Source: Blumeriella jaapii (Eukaryota; Ascomycota; Leotiomycetes; Helotiales; Drepanopezizaceae). From it: DNA of 64,000 nucleotides. The notes beneath the pieces are model-generated. The model saw only the letters and a list, made by a program, of their open reading frames with translations. It was not told the origin of the DNA and ran no database searches. Below, in pieces: positions 1 to 11,420 of the stretch. The stretch is taken from positions 124,001 through 188,000 of the forward strand of contig VWND01000067.1 in the NCBI GenBank assembly GCA_009599575.1, written 5' to 3'. Each line of letters starts with the position of its first letter. The stretch's first letter is position 1. The translations under genes and the position numbers were made by a program.

Positions 1-541
1 AATAATTAATAAAAAAAAAAAAAAGAAAAAATCGATACTATTTAGCGAAGCGACGAAAAAAATAATAAAAACGCGGATTTACAAAAAAAAAAAACTTTTT
101 ACAAGCTTTTCGGCGTATTATCGCGTTTCGGGCTTTTTCTGCTAATTTACGACGCTATCGGCAACGGTCGCGAATTATACTTATATTTTACGGCGTATTT
201 AAAACTGTCGGTTTATTTCGTCGAATTGGCTGATAATAGCCGACGTTGTAATAATAAATATTCGCGTTTCGTATTTTAAAACGAAAAAAAAAAAGCGAAT
301 ACTAAAAATATTCGCCTGCTTTTTTTTTAAAAAATGCAAATTTAATTAAAACGATAAAATTGCGTTTATAAAACGAATATATAATTCGTCGTAATCGTAA
401 TTATAGTCGTAATCGTCGAATAATCGAAAAAGAATAAAAGGAATTATTTCGCGAGCTGCACGGCGAACGCGACGAGTTTTCGAGCTGATTCCTCGAAATT
501 CGGAAAGAAACGAGTCTTCCGAATCGAATGCAATAAATTTA
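1..541. other. Unclassified RIP-mutated sequence, insertion site of element A
   Basis: This AT-rich stretch has the same CpA/TpG depletion and CpG retention as the transposons, so it is probably an older repeat. I recognise no domain in any frame. About 440-536 is less mutated and richer in G+C. Element A inserted at its right edge: bases 537-541 (ATTTA) are the left copy of A's target-site duplication, and 8758-8896 is the continuation of the same host sequence. Confidence 0.5.
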
Positions 542-843
542 TGTCGTGCATAGCTGAATAGTCGGTAGAAACCCTCACCGAAGGCTTGAACGGATGAATT
601 GTATGCCGTAAAATGTTATTTGTATTATTCTAAGTCTGACTGGCGAGCTTTCCGCAGAAAACGGAAAGTTCGGGCTCGCTTAATCAATCGCTCGGATAAA
701 CTAGTTTCCGAAAAAACTCGTTATCACGTGACTACGAGCCTTTCCGAGCTCCAGAAACATTTAATTATTAAAAGCGTACAGAAAAAATAAATCTGAAACA
801 AAAGAAATAAAAAAAAATAAAAAAATGTAAATATAACGCAATA
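542..843 (-). repeat. LTR of element A (3' LTR in element orientation)
   Basis: This 302-bp LTR begins TGTCGTGCAT and ends CGCAATA, a RIP-altered CGCAACA. It matches 8456-8757, the split LTR of B and the LTR of E. Its inner end is mutated (ACA to ATA) and its outer end is intact. The short ORF at 599-790 lies wholly inside it and recurs in the other LTR, so it is not a gene. Confidence 0.92.
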
Positions 844-852
844 CATCCTTTA
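844..852 (-). promoter_or_regulatory. Probable polypurine tract of element A
   Basis: On the minus strand the bases next to the LTR read AAAGGATG, a purine run in the position expected for the plus-strand primer. Copy E has the related AAGATG at 54418-54425. The assignment rests on position and composition. Confidence 0.5.
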
Positions 853-1189
853 ATTGATTGCCAATCCGGCGATCAGCTATTTTCAAAGCGCGGAAAAGTT
901 TTTTTATCGTTCGAATACGGCCGTAACGCGATATTGCAATATTTATATAGCTTGTTATTATATTCTTTATCGTTAAAAAGCGTAAATAAAGCTAATTTAG
1001 CTTAAATAAGCGTTTCGTCGCTTTTGAAAACCTTAATTTTTTTATTTTTTTATCAGTTTTTTAATAAATTCAAATTTTATTATTTTAATCAAAAACATCG
1101 ATATAACTTTTTTTATATCCAAAAAAGATCGTTCGCATAGGTTTACGCGACCAGTTGGCCTAGCTTCTCGGACTCCCAGTTTTCGGCGC

Positions 1190-2290
1190 TTACGCAATCG
1201 AAGTTTTACGAAATCTATTTTGCGTAATTAATCGATTTTTTCGGCCAATTCGTTTTTTTTTAACCTTTTCGAAAAAAGCGACTTTTTCGATATCTCGTTT
1301 TTAAACGGTTTTTTCGAAGATTTATACTTGCTTGGCTTTAAGAATGCCGATATAACGCCTGAAAAAAATGGCGGAAACGCTGCCGGCGGTAAAAAAGCTA
1401 TTAGCGGTAGTTTCGATTTTAATAGCATTTCCGGAAAAAAAAAGCAGAATACTAGCGCCTTTGGAAAAAAAGCGGCCGAAAATTATTAAAACGGAAAAAA
1501 TAAAAATAAAAATAACGACGATAATCGTTTTTTAAAACGCGCTCGTATTAAGGCTAAAAAGCCTGCTATTTCTGGGCCTTTCAATTCTATTTTTTATATA
1601 ACTTATATTGCTCGCGAAACAATTGGAAATTTAAATAACAACTGCCTGTCGAATTTGGCTAAAATTCGTTGCTATCGATATTACGCAATTAATACGTCGT
1701 GTATTCCGGCCGACGCGAATATTTTAACTGCGTAATTTTCCGTTTTTAAAGCTCGGATTAATAAAATTATTAAAACGGTCAGTTTTATCGAAAAACTTTA
1801 TCGTTTTTGCTTATCGATTTCTAAAATATAACGGCCATTTTTTATTTCACGGTCAAAGCGGTTTTAAAAATACAAAAAAGTAAACTTTTAAATCGATCGT
1901 AATTTAAAAGCAAAATTAATAAATATAAAGCGTATTATTAACGCGAAACTCGCCGCGGCTCGTAAAATTCCTTAAACTTCTGCTTTTCGAATGGAAACTT
2001 CTACTTCTGCTTTACGTATTAGCGGAATAAGGCCTGGCTATGATTTATTAAAAAATACTTCCGTTTTTGAAAATTCAAAAAGAAATTTCGCGGCGACCTT
2101 TTTGCTAAACGTTTTTGGTTTTTAGCCTAATAAAGCTTCGCAAAAAAAAAAAAATGCTTCGGCTGCATAGCCGGCGGCAGCTGTTTCTAAAAGATTTATC
2201 GAAAGGTTTATTTTAAATCTGATTGTCGCGAAGCGTCGGGCGCGAATTATTATTTTGGCGGATTATATTTTTAATTTTTTGCAAAACTAA
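1190..2290 (+). pseudogene. Copia-borne antisense ORF with Cys cluster (copy A), broken
   Basis: This is a coding-like stretch on the strand opposite to the copia gag-pol, between the RNase H end and the 3' LTR. It aligns frame for frame with the 181-codon open frame in E (54763-55308) and with the reverse strand of B. The N-terminal third is rich in Phe, Lys and Asn. The centre holds a Cys cluster of form C-x9-C-x2-C-x6-C, here with the third Cys turned into Tyr. The codon after the shared LTA/LAA motif is TAA here, TAG in E and TGG in B, so these stops look RIP-made from Trp. I do not recognise the family. The Cys spacing recalls zinc-binding modules of fungal proteins, but no function can be given. 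Confidence 0.5.
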
Positions 2291-2423
2291 GCGGTTTGGT
2301 TTTGAATTTTTAAATTTACGAAAAATTCGGATTTTTTTTGCTTAGAAAATGGTTTTTGCTATGTTTTAAGTTTTAATAAAAGTTTGTTTAAATAAATATA
2401 CGTTTGCAAAATATAAGTTTTTC

Positions 2424-5400
2424 AGCTCGATTGGTCGAGCTTTTCGATAAAACTCCGAAAATCTCGTAAATTAAAAAGTTTAACGAAACTTTCGTGCTTT
2501 TGTCGAATCAGATTTTTAATAAAACCGTTTGCGTGCATTTTATTTATTAAAAAATATATAATTTTGAATTTTTCATTTTAATACTTTTAGCGAATTTATA
2601 TATTGCTTATATCGACGTGGCGAAGCTTCGTAAAGATTTTCTTTTTATTTTCTACGATTAATTTAATCGTTTGTTAATTATCGTAATATACGTTTTATTT
2701 AGAAATAATATCGAATCGAAGCTTTTTGAAAAAACGTTGAAATATTATTATTTTTTTTACGATCGCTACATAAGCAAATAATTCCGTTTTAATAAAAAAA
2801 ATAATAATTATATCTTGTCGTACAGCCTTTTACAAAATAGTATTTCCGAAAAAAAAAAAATATAATTCTAAAAAAATTTCCGAGTTTTTAGGTCGTCGGC
2901 GAAAAAAGCGTCGGTAAAAACTATTAATTATTTTTCCCGCTCCTTCCGATTGTAAACGATTTTTAAAAACTTCGTTTTATAAAAATATCGAAACGTTTAA
3001 TTAACTGCTTCGAAATATTGGAAACTTAAATTAATAAAAAAGTAAAAAAGCTGAAAGGCTGCGAAAGCTACGTCGGGTCGAAGCATAATAGCCGTATACA
3101 AAATTAAACCGATTTTTTTTTAATACTTTTTGATTTGCGAAAGCGTAGCTACGCCTGGGTTTTTAACAAATTCGCAAATTAGAAAAAGCGTATTTGAAAA
3201 GCGCCTTTTGTATGCACTAAACTTCGTAGCGATTTTTTCGATATACGAGTCGTAAAGCAAAAAGACTTTTTTTTTTATTTGTTTTATAAAATACGAATTT
3301 CGAAAAAATAGTTTAAATTTTTTATATTTGTAAATTCGTAAGCCTTTTTCAGACCGAAAATGATTTCGTCGGCTTTTAACGAATAAAAGGCGTGATATAA
3401 AACTTAAATATTATCGACGTAAAACGCTACGTATACGCTTCGCATTTCGTTAGCGAATATACAAAACTTTTTATTTATTGATTCGAATTTCAGCTTTTTT
3501 AAAATGTTAGCGAATTCGCCGTATTATAAAGCTGGAAAGTTTCTTAATTTATACAAAGCTCGGTTTAATTATATTATTATATCTGATTGTTTAAATCTAT
3601 TAGGAAAATAGCACGTAATTGATTTACTTCTGAAATTTCGTTTTGCATTAACGAATATATTAATTATATCGAATTGCTTAACTTTTAAATCGAAATAAGC
3701 CGCTAGCGCTATAACCGTTCGAAAAAAACGGACTGCGAATATAATTGCGTATATAAAAAAAATTAAAGCTTCGTTTTAAAAGTTTTTTTTTACGACTAGT
3801 TTCGATTTGCACCGCTGCAATTCGCCTGAGCTATTTGTTTTATATATAAAAACCCATTTAAATAAAATAAACTTTATGGTTTTATTTCTTTTAATAATCT
3901 TCCAGCACTTTCTGATTTTTAAGTTTTTAATTTCGGTTTTTGCTTTTTTTCTAAACTGCTTTCCTATCTAATGATTTTTCAATTTATTTCAGTTTCTTAA
4001 AGCCTTCGGTAAATTATTCCGATATTGTTTTTAGTCGAAAAATTAAATATTTTTTACCGACTTTCTTTTTATCGAAGCCGCCATTATTGCGTAAACAGCC
4101 TGAAAATCTTTTTTATTTATCTGAATCGGCTCGTTTATTTAAAACGTATAAACGAATTCGTCGATCTGTTATTTAATAAATAAAACCATTAATTAAAAAA
4201 TTTCGTATACCGTGGCGTATATTTCCGGTTTATCCGGCTAATATAAAATAAAATTTGTACGATTTCGTTTAGCAATTTCTGAAATCAGCTGTTTTTTATC
4301 GTTTATCGGAAACTTCGATTTGTTTTTTTTATTTTTTTTAAATAATATTTTTTTTTTAATAATCAGCTTTAGAAAAGCTTCCAAAAGCAAGCGTTCAGAT
4401 GGCTGTTTTATTTTAAATCGATTTAGCGTTTAATTTGCCGGACGATAGCTTTTAATTATAATTTAAAAAATTAAATTACGCGCTTTCTCGTATAAGGCCA
4501 TTTTTATGCTCGCGCCGGAAGATTTCCTAAAGCTTTGCTTTGTTTTATTTTGTTTTGTAATAATAAGCTTTGCTAATCTGTTACTTTTTCTTAAACTTTT
4601 ATAATTTTTTAACGCTTTTATCGCGTCGATTAAAATATTTCGGATATGCTTTATATATTTCCGATTAATAATTAATCTTAAAAATTAAAATTGATCGATA
4701 ATAGCTTTATCGAAAAAGCTTTTATAAAAAACTATTATCCCCGAGTTTTAGACGTCTGAATCGACCGTAAAAAAAGGCTCGATCGCCTCGACTTTTATTA
4801 AATCTTTTATTTTCGAGGATTTGGCTTTTTTTGAAATATTTAAATTCATTGGTATTGAAATGTTTTTCTTTTTTATCGTAAGCTTTAAAAATCCACTAAA
4901 AGGATTTGAAATCGGTTTTGATTCTGATAGCGGCTTCGATAGAAAAAAACTTTTATTTTTTTTTGTAAAATCTGAAAATTGCTTGTTTTGTAATAATAGC
5001 TTTTTTTTTGTATTATTTCTCTTTTAGCATACCGAGTTTTGCTGGTCTGCGCCGCTATTAAAACCGCCCGCTAATATCTAATACTCAGCGTTTTGAGCTT
5101 TTTCGTTTTCCGCGTTTTCGATAAATTCTACGGTTTTTTAAAACTTTAGTTTAATTATAAGACTTGGATTTTCACGCTTCGAAAAATAGAATTTGGACTT
5201 ATCAAACACTACGTTTCGGCTCGTAATTACACGCATCAGCTGAAACACCCAGATTTTATAAATATTAAAAGCGTTATATCCAACCAAATATCCGATATAT
5301 TTTTTCGAAAGAATTTTAAATTTTCTTTTGTATTTTATAGCCTTTCGATCTTTTATTATTAAATACGTACGAGCTTCGTACGTATAAACTTTACTTCAGT

Positions 5401-7084
5401 CTGGTCTGAAATCGGCCGTACGCGCCTTTATAATAATAAAATCGTAATATCGGAAATATTGCCTAAACCAGTTATACAAAATTTTATTTAAAAATTTAAA
5501 TTATTTTTTCGCAAACGGCGATATATTATACAAATGCGCTGCTGCTTTTATCGTTTCGGGCCAAAAAAAGGTTGAAAAGCCCGTTTTAATTTTTATTTTT
5601 ATCGAACGCTTAATTACTTTCCTTTCTGTTCGTTCGATCGAGCCGTTTGGCTGATGCACGTAAAATAAAATCAATTCCAAATCGATACTTTCGCGCTTCG
5701 TTTATTTTTAATATTTCGAAGTAATGTTTTTTTATTTTGAAATTACCGACGATTCGTTATTTTATCGAATTTTGCAAATAAAAAAGTTGTATTAGCGTTT
5801 ATTTATATGTCGAACGTTTGGAAACGGTTTAAAACAATTTTTATACTTTTCGTTCTGATAGCGAAGGCTTAAATCTTTTTATTATATTCGTTTTTTATTA
5901 GAAATATTTACGTCGAGCCGTTGTAAGTTTTTTTACGATTTTTGGAATAATCGTAAAAATCTTAGCCGATGCGAAAAAAAAGCCTGGGAAATTTGTTTTT
6001 TAATATTATTTTTGAATTATTTGTTTTGAATACGTAACAATACACTTTTCGCATTTTATTTTGATTAAGCTTTTGATTTTTATTTTACGAGTATTTTCGA
6101 TTAGTTTTTCGAACGCGTTTTTATCCAAATGGCCCGAACGAAAATGTTATAAACGCGTATCGTTATTCCGATCGTACGTAAACACGCTGTTTTTTTTAAA
6201 TTTATAACGCGTACGACGTTTCGGAATTATATAAATTATTAAGCCGGGCGAATTACGTTTTAAAAAATTCAAATTATTACATGGAAAATACGAACAAAAA
6301 AAGCAATTAATTTTGATATATTTAAATATATAAAAATCGGCGATCGTCTGATATTAACGTTTTAAAATAAAGTTTTTAAAACTTTTAAAACGAAAAGTAT
6401 TATTTAACTTTTAAAATTAATAATTTTTTTTAATCAAAAGACTAGCGAAAATAATATTAATAATAAAATCTGAAACGAACGCCACGTTGTTAAAAACCAT
6501 ATTCCAGAACTTTTTATTTTTTTTGCGAAAAGCTTTTTTTATTAAACGATTTTTTTTTCCGACGATTAGAAAATTTTGTATATTTGTATAAACGCTGTTA
6601 ATAAAATTATTAACTTTTTTATAAAACTTTTCGATAAAAAAATCCTTATCGTTTATTAAATAAGTTTTAGAATAATTATTAAAAAAAGTGCTTTTGTTTA
6701 AAAAATAATATTAATTAAGTTTCAAAGCCAAAACGTTGATTCCGAAATGCTTTTTAATCGTATTAAAGCAAGAAAAACAGAAAATTGCGGTAAAAAACTT
6801 TTTCTGATCGTTTTTAAAAATTGATTTTAAAATCTGTTTTGGCTTGATTATTAAAATTTTAAGGATTTTATTAATTGCGATTATTTAAATACTTTTTTTA
6901 TTTAAAGCTTTCAAAGCTTTTTTATAATTAAAAAACAGCTTTTTTCGCATTTTAGCGATTTTCTGCTTATTTAAAAAATTAAGAAAAGTTTTTTTTTTAT
7001 AACGATTATTTATTGCGTACAAAAGCTTTTTACAATCGGTTGGGAAATAAAAATAGCGTTTTTTTAAAAATGTCGCATAAGCAG

Positions 7085-7133
<49 letters not shown>

Positions 7134-8030
7134 CTACGACCTTTCGAAATATCGTTGTTTTTAAAATCGAAAAAGAAAATGGCGAAAACTTCGACTTTTC
7201 GGCCTGAATTATCGAATCCTCGGTTGTTTTTTAAAAAAAAAATTATAAAGCTCAATTCGATTAAAATCTTTTTTATAAAAAAGCCGGCAAATTCGTTTTT
7301 TAAATACTTAGCTTTTTTGCCGTTCGCCTATTGTAAATTAATATATACGACGACTGCGTCGAGAAAATCGATAGCAGCGTAGCGGCCATTTATATTAGAA
7401 ATTTTATATTCGACAGCTGCTTTATAAACGGTCTGCTATTTTTTTATTTATTCGGTTATATTTATTTTTCCGTTATACGTTTTGCGGAAAATGTTTTTAT
7501 AATTAGATTTAACGAAGCTAACTACGGAAAAGTATACAAAAGCAATATTTTTTTTCAAAATACAAACGAATGCCTGAAATAACTTTTGCTTTTTTTTATA
7601 ATATGAATTTTTGATCCTACGCATATTTTTATTTATTAAAAATTTTTTCTGCAGATTAATATAAAAAATAGCGTACGCTTTTTTATTATTAATAGCGTTG
7701 ATTTCCGATTAAGCAATTGCAAAATTTATTAAACTGGTTTCCATAATTGAAAAAACCCAATCGAGCAACTTCTGATAGGCAGTAACGTATTCCTGCTATT
7801 TTTTAAGCTTTTTTAAATAGTTTTTAAAAAAATGATCGATTTTATTTTTTAAATCGTCGAAAGTTAAATTAGCTTGTCGAAGCCTATCGGAAGGATTATT
7901 AATCGTAACGGCGGCCTTTTCTGCCTCGGTTATAGCGTTATATTCGGCGCATTTTTTATCGTAGTTAGCTTGGCGCTTTTTATTTTTTTAATCGATAAAT
8001 TAATATAGCGATTGTTTTTATAATCGTTTA
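2424..8030 (-). pseudogene. Copia gag-pol polyprotein remnant, element A
   Basis: Read from about 8030 down to 2424, this is a broken Ty1/copia polyprotein. Copy B on the plus strand is a useful guide because it has the same order. Gag lies about 8000-7150. The GAG-pre-integrase and integrase core lie about 6250-5500. RT lies about 3800-3150, including the conserved block around a Tyr-Thr-Ala-Ile-Met-Leu-Arg-Pro-Asp motif near 3080-3110. RNase H runs to about 2424, ending in the copia-like LTKN/KLLNLRDF region. The RT box reads YVDN where B has YVDD, so an active-site Asp is lost. Stops occur throughout at Gln and Trp positions. There is no hope of expression as one protein. Confidence 0.8.
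7090..7133. repeat. Poly(T) tract of 44 bases inside gag of element A
   Basis: An uninterrupted run of 44 T (poly-A on the coding strand) lies in the gag part of A. The same place in copy B (about 24618-24655) is an A-rich run broken by G and T, encoding Lys-rich sequence. The pure run looks like slippage expansion in A, and it has no target-site duplication that would mark a retroposon tail. Confidence 0.7.
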
Positions 8031-8438
8031 TTAATAAAAAAGCGAAATGAAAAGTCAAAATCGGTGTAATCGAAAAGAAAAATCTCTGATCGGTGAAATT
8101 TGTACGCTTTCAATCAGAAGATTTACGATTTTAAATCGTGAAGAAAAACCTTTTTTTTCGTAAAAGCCGATATATTGTTTTCGTTGTGAAAAGTCGATTA
8201 ATTAAATTGAAAAAAGTAAAAAAATAAAAATAAAATTTGTAAATTGAAAAAATCGAAAAATTAATGCTTTCCGCATTTTTAATAGCTTTTTATCGATTCG
8301 TAGCCTTTTGTCAAATAAGAAAAACTTTGCAAAATATAACCTTTCACGAATATTTTTTGATAATTCGAATGGATTGACCGGTAAAAGCTTCCAACGAATT
8401 TCTTAGCGTATATATTACAAAAAAAAGCTTATTAATTG
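8031..8438 (-). other. Untranslated leader of element A
   Basis: About 400 bp lie between the start of recognisable gag and the primer-binding site. The stretch is AT-rich with no stable frame shared with B. It matches the B leader at about 23312-23750. Confidence 0.5.
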
Positions 8439-8455
8439 GCTCCGGGGCTTATAAC
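8439..8455 (-). promoter_or_regulatory. Primer-binding site, half-tRNA(iMet) type, element A
   Basis: Directly inside the LTR the minus strand reads GTTATAAGCCCCGGAGC. Apart from one probable RIP change (TG to TA), this is the complement of the anticodon arm of initiator tRNA-Met, whose loop contains CAU followed by AAC. Copia-type elements are known to prime from a cleaved half of this tRNA. The identical site is in B at 23295-23311. Confidence 0.75.
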
Positions 8456-8757
8456 TGTCGTGCATAATTAAATAATCGGTAGGAACTTTTACCGAAGGTT
8501 TGAACGGATAAATTATATGCCGTGAAATATTATTTATATTATTTTAAATCTGACTGGCGAGCTTTCCGCAGAAGACGAAAGGTTCGGGCTCGCTTAGTCA
8601 GTCGCTCGGATAAATTAGTTTCCGAGAAGGCTCGTTATCACGTGACTACGAGCCTTTCCGAGCTCCAGGAACATCTAACTACTGAAAGCGTACAGAAAGA
8701 ATAAATCTGGAACAAAAGAAATGAAAGGAAATAAAGGAATGTAAATATAGCGCAACA
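8456..8757 (-). repeat. LTR of element A (5' LTR in element orientation)
   Basis: This 302-bp copy begins TGTCGTGCAT and ends GCGCAACA, less mutated than 542-843. It is followed by the TSD ATTTA at 8758-8762. The ORF at 8522-8704 is the LTR-internal counterpart of 599-790 and is not a gene. Confidence 0.92.
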
Positions 8758-8896
8758 ATTTAATAATTGTTGCGAACAAAAAGTAAAATCCGTATATATT
8801 ATAAAGGATGCAAATACGACGATATATGCTTCGAATAATTAATTATTAAATTTTTTTGCGAAAAGTTTAATACGTTTTTCACGTATAAAAAAAAAG
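8758..8896. other. Short host segment between elements A and B
   Basis: This 139-bp, AT-rich, RIP-like sequence is the right side of A's insertion site and the left side of B's. No gene is visible. Its first bases form a 10-bp inverted repeat with the end of A's LTR (CGCAACAATT at 8751-8760 and AATTGTTGCG at 8765-8774). Confidence 0.6.
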
Positions 8897-9043
8897 TGTT
8901 GCGTTATATTTATATTCCTTTATTTCTTTTCATTTCTTTTGTTCCAGATTCATTCTTTTTGTACGCTTTTAGTAGTTAGATGTTCCTGGAGCTCGGAAAG
9001 GCTCGTAGTCACGTGATAACGAGCCTTTTCGGAGATTAGTTTT
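8897..9043 (+). repeat. 5' LTR of element B, first part
   Basis: It starts TGTTGCG, the reverse complement of the CGCAACA end of A's LTR, and runs 147 bp to the insertion of C. The last five bases, GTTTT (9039-9043), are C's left target-site duplication. The LTR resumes at 23140. Confidence 0.9.
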
Positions 9044-9258
9044 TGTCAGGAACCAATATTACGTGTATAAATCAGGTGATTCGCCAAGACCCTTTGTTTC
9101 TTACCAACTTTCGAATAATACTTTTTGCGGATAGGCCGTGGGGGCCGGATAATATTATAAGGGCTGGAGATAATATTTAGGTAAAACATTTTATAAGAGT
9201 GATTGCTAAGGAACTAGTTATTAGAGTTATATTAAAAAGGATTGAAAAAAGGTCGGGA

Positions 9259-9290
<32 letters not shown>

Positions 9291-9466
9291 TTGATTAACG
9301 TCTAGCGGAGTGCAGCCGAGAGGCTGCCCTCCTAGGACCTCCCAGGGGGTACGGAGACGTGCTAAGCTAAGGAATTAAATACAAAGTACGACCCCGAAAG
9401 CAGTTCGTGCTGGTACAGCTAAAGCTGCTGTCGACTACGCCCTTCGCCGCCTTTTGCGATGGTCCG

Positions 9467-9515
<49 letters not shown>

Positions 9516-9720
9516 TCGGGATAAGGGCTGGAAAAACATATTAAATAAGATTCGCTTGGTTTTCTGAGAAATACTTTTTTTAAAGGCTCTACTTTTTCTT
9601 TTGTACTTATATACGCTTTTTATTAAAAATGTAAAAAGTAAAAATCAGTTTGATTATTAACCCAATTTTATTTAAGTTTTATTATTTAAACTAATGTTTT
9701 TTTGTTTTTTAATTTTTATA
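9044..9720 (+). repeat. 5' LTR of element C, carrying a SINE-like insert
   Basis: It begins TGTCAGGAACC, well preserved, and ends TTTTTATA where the 3' LTR has TTCTTACA. The inner end is therefore RIP-mutated and the outer end is not. The 3' LTR (22721-23134) lacks the 263 bp at 9260-9522 and so shows the empty site of the SINE. Confidence 0.92.
9260..9507 (+). mobile_element. SINE-like (or 5'-truncated LINE) insertion with poly-A tail
   Basis: This segment of normal base composition sits in the RIP-mutated LTR of C. It starts with an (AGT)n run of about 30 bp and ends in a poly-A run (9467-9513, partly shared with the target). It is bracketed by a 15-bp direct repeat AAAAAAGGTCGGGAT at 9245-9259 and 9508-9522, the mark of target-primed reverse transcription. 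The empty site is seen in the other LTR of C near 22925-22940. A sequence like a tRNA-type A box (TAGCGGAGTGCAG, 9303-9315) is present. A convincing B box is not, so a LINE 3' fragment is also possible. It carries no RIP mutations. Confidence 0.8.
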
Positions 9721-9829
9721 TTTTAATCTTTTTATTTACCGGAACGGCAGTTCGATATTATTAAAACAATTTTTTATTATATTATTATATTTATATCGTT
9801 ATTATCGATATTATAGCTTTTCGCATTCG

Positions 9830-11420
9830 CAGCGAACAGGCACTTTTAGCTATTTAAAAAGATTTAGCGCTTTCGGCTGCTTAGAAAGATTTCGTACTAT
9901 CGTTTTTCTTAACGTTACCAGTTTTACTAAGGGTCGAAAATATTTTATTATCAGAGCGCGACGACTTTTTAACTTTTTTTATTTAAGAAATTACTAAAAA
10001 AACTACGCTTAAAGCGATTCGGAAGGATTTTTTACCGAAATTCTGATTTATCTGGCTAATAAACGAATCCGCGCCGAACAAGAAAAAAATAATAAACGTA
10101 GAAAAGTAAAAAAAATACGAGCTAAAATAAAGCAGAAAAAAATAAAAAAAAAAATCTACGAAATAATTAAAAAATTCGAAAAAGCTAAAAAACGCCGAAA
10201 CGAACTCCGAAAAAAGGTTAAACAATTTTAATAAGAATTTAACGCTTTCGAAAATATCGAAAAAAAGGTTTTTATATTTTTTAACACCGCTTTAATTAAG
10301 AAAAAACAAAAAAAAATTTAAGCCGGCGATTATTATAAAATATTCTCGGAGCATTACGATAATAATATTTATTAAAAACGATTTAGCATTTTTTTTAAGT
10401 ATATTATATTTTTTGTAGAGAACACAGCGAATTCGAGCCGAAAAGCATTAAAAATAAAAGATTTCTTAATATATCGAAAGAAAAATATTAAAAAAGCTTA
10501 ATTTTTTATTCGGCGTACAAAGCGAAGTTTCCGCCAAAATAAAAAAATAATATTTTATATTAATTAAAAGAAAATTAACGCTTATGTTCTAGCTTTCGAC
10601 GATAAAATAAAAAGAAAATAAACCGGATACAAACGACGTTTTACGAATATTCGAATTATATAAAACGATTTTAAAAAATAAATATTAAACTTTCTGATAA
10701 ATGCGGAAAATCGAGAAATCGCGGCTTCGAATTTATACGATAAAACGAAACAAAAAAACATAAATTAATTAACGATTTCGTTGCTTATTTAAATAATTTC
10801 GAATAGCAATTGCAAATAATAAACGATGCGACTAGAAAAAAAATGCTTTTCGCAAAACTCCGATTTATTTTTCGAAAAAAAAATTATTAAACGAAGCAAT
10901 ATTATAGCTATAAATTCGTACGAAAAATTAATATTAATCGCTCGTCGTATCGAAAATGCTAATAAAATTATTAATAATAAAACGAAAAATAATAAACGAC
11001 GAAACGAACGCAAAAAAAAAAAAAGAAAAGATTTATATTTACGATTAAAGCTTAAAGGTTAAAACAAATATATACCGTTTTCGATTCGAAAATATATTAC
11101 AAAAAGAAAAACGAAAGCGAGAAAACGATAATTTTAATAAAATTTCTTGGAATTCTAGAATTTTTAACGACTTTTTTTGTTTTTCGAAATGCAATCGCTG
11201 TTAAAAGGCAGGGCACCGCATAGCAAATTATTTAAAAATCGAATATTATAAATATAAAAAAAAAAAATATATAATTTTAAACTGCTCCGAAGCTAATAAA
11301 TTTAAAAATTCGGGAAAAGCTTCCGCTCGATTTTAATTTCGTCGCTGCTAATAAAATCGAACGAAAAAAAAAGCAAAAAATAATAATTTTAATCGAGATT
11401 AAAAAAGTCAAAAGCGAAAT
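9830..11420 (+). pseudogene. Gag remnant of element C with CCHC zinc knuckle
   Basis: Broken gag frames run through this interval. A Lys/Glu/Arg-rich segment, probably coiled coil, lies at about 10060-10210. A retrotransposon-gag-like C-terminal region (AYLNNFE, later ATRKKMLFAKL) lies at about 10770-10870. A zinc knuckle lies at 11190-11231. The knuckle reads C-x2-C-x4-H-x4-Y, with Tyr (TAT) in place of the last Cys (TGT) and a stop (TAA) where a Gln stood. Small open frames at 10826-11062 and its antisense are fragments of this region. Confidence 0.65.

Larger units (their letters stand above)
542..8757 (-). mobile_element. Element A: full-length Ty1/copia LTR retrotransposon, RIP-inactivated
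   Basis: Two 302-bp direct LTRs (542-843 and 8456-8757) bound an 8.2-kb element, flanked by a perfect 5-bp duplication ATTTA at 537-541 and 8758-8762. The pol order on the minus strand (gag, integrase, RT, RNase H, reading from high to low coordinates) is that of Ty1/copia, with integrase before RT. The primer-binding site lies next to the right-hand LTR, which is therefore the 5' LTR of the element. All frames carry many stops at former Gln and Trp codons. The same family occurs as B and E. Between RNase H and the left-hand LTR is about 1.5 kb holding an antisense ORF. Confidence 0.93.

Noticed and set aside
7090..7133. Poly-T run as the tail of an inverted retroposon
   Set aside because: There is no target-site duplication and no foreign sequence beside it. 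The sister copy B has a homologous A-rich tract.
9260..9290. (AGT)n run as a CRISPR-like or regulatory array
   Set aside because: It is a simple trinucleotide microsatellite at the start of the retroposon, with no spacers.
10826..11062. Small ORFs scattered through the window as host genes
   Set aside because: Nearly all fall inside gag-pol remnants, LTRs or their antisense strands, and are not conserved as open frames between copies except where listed.
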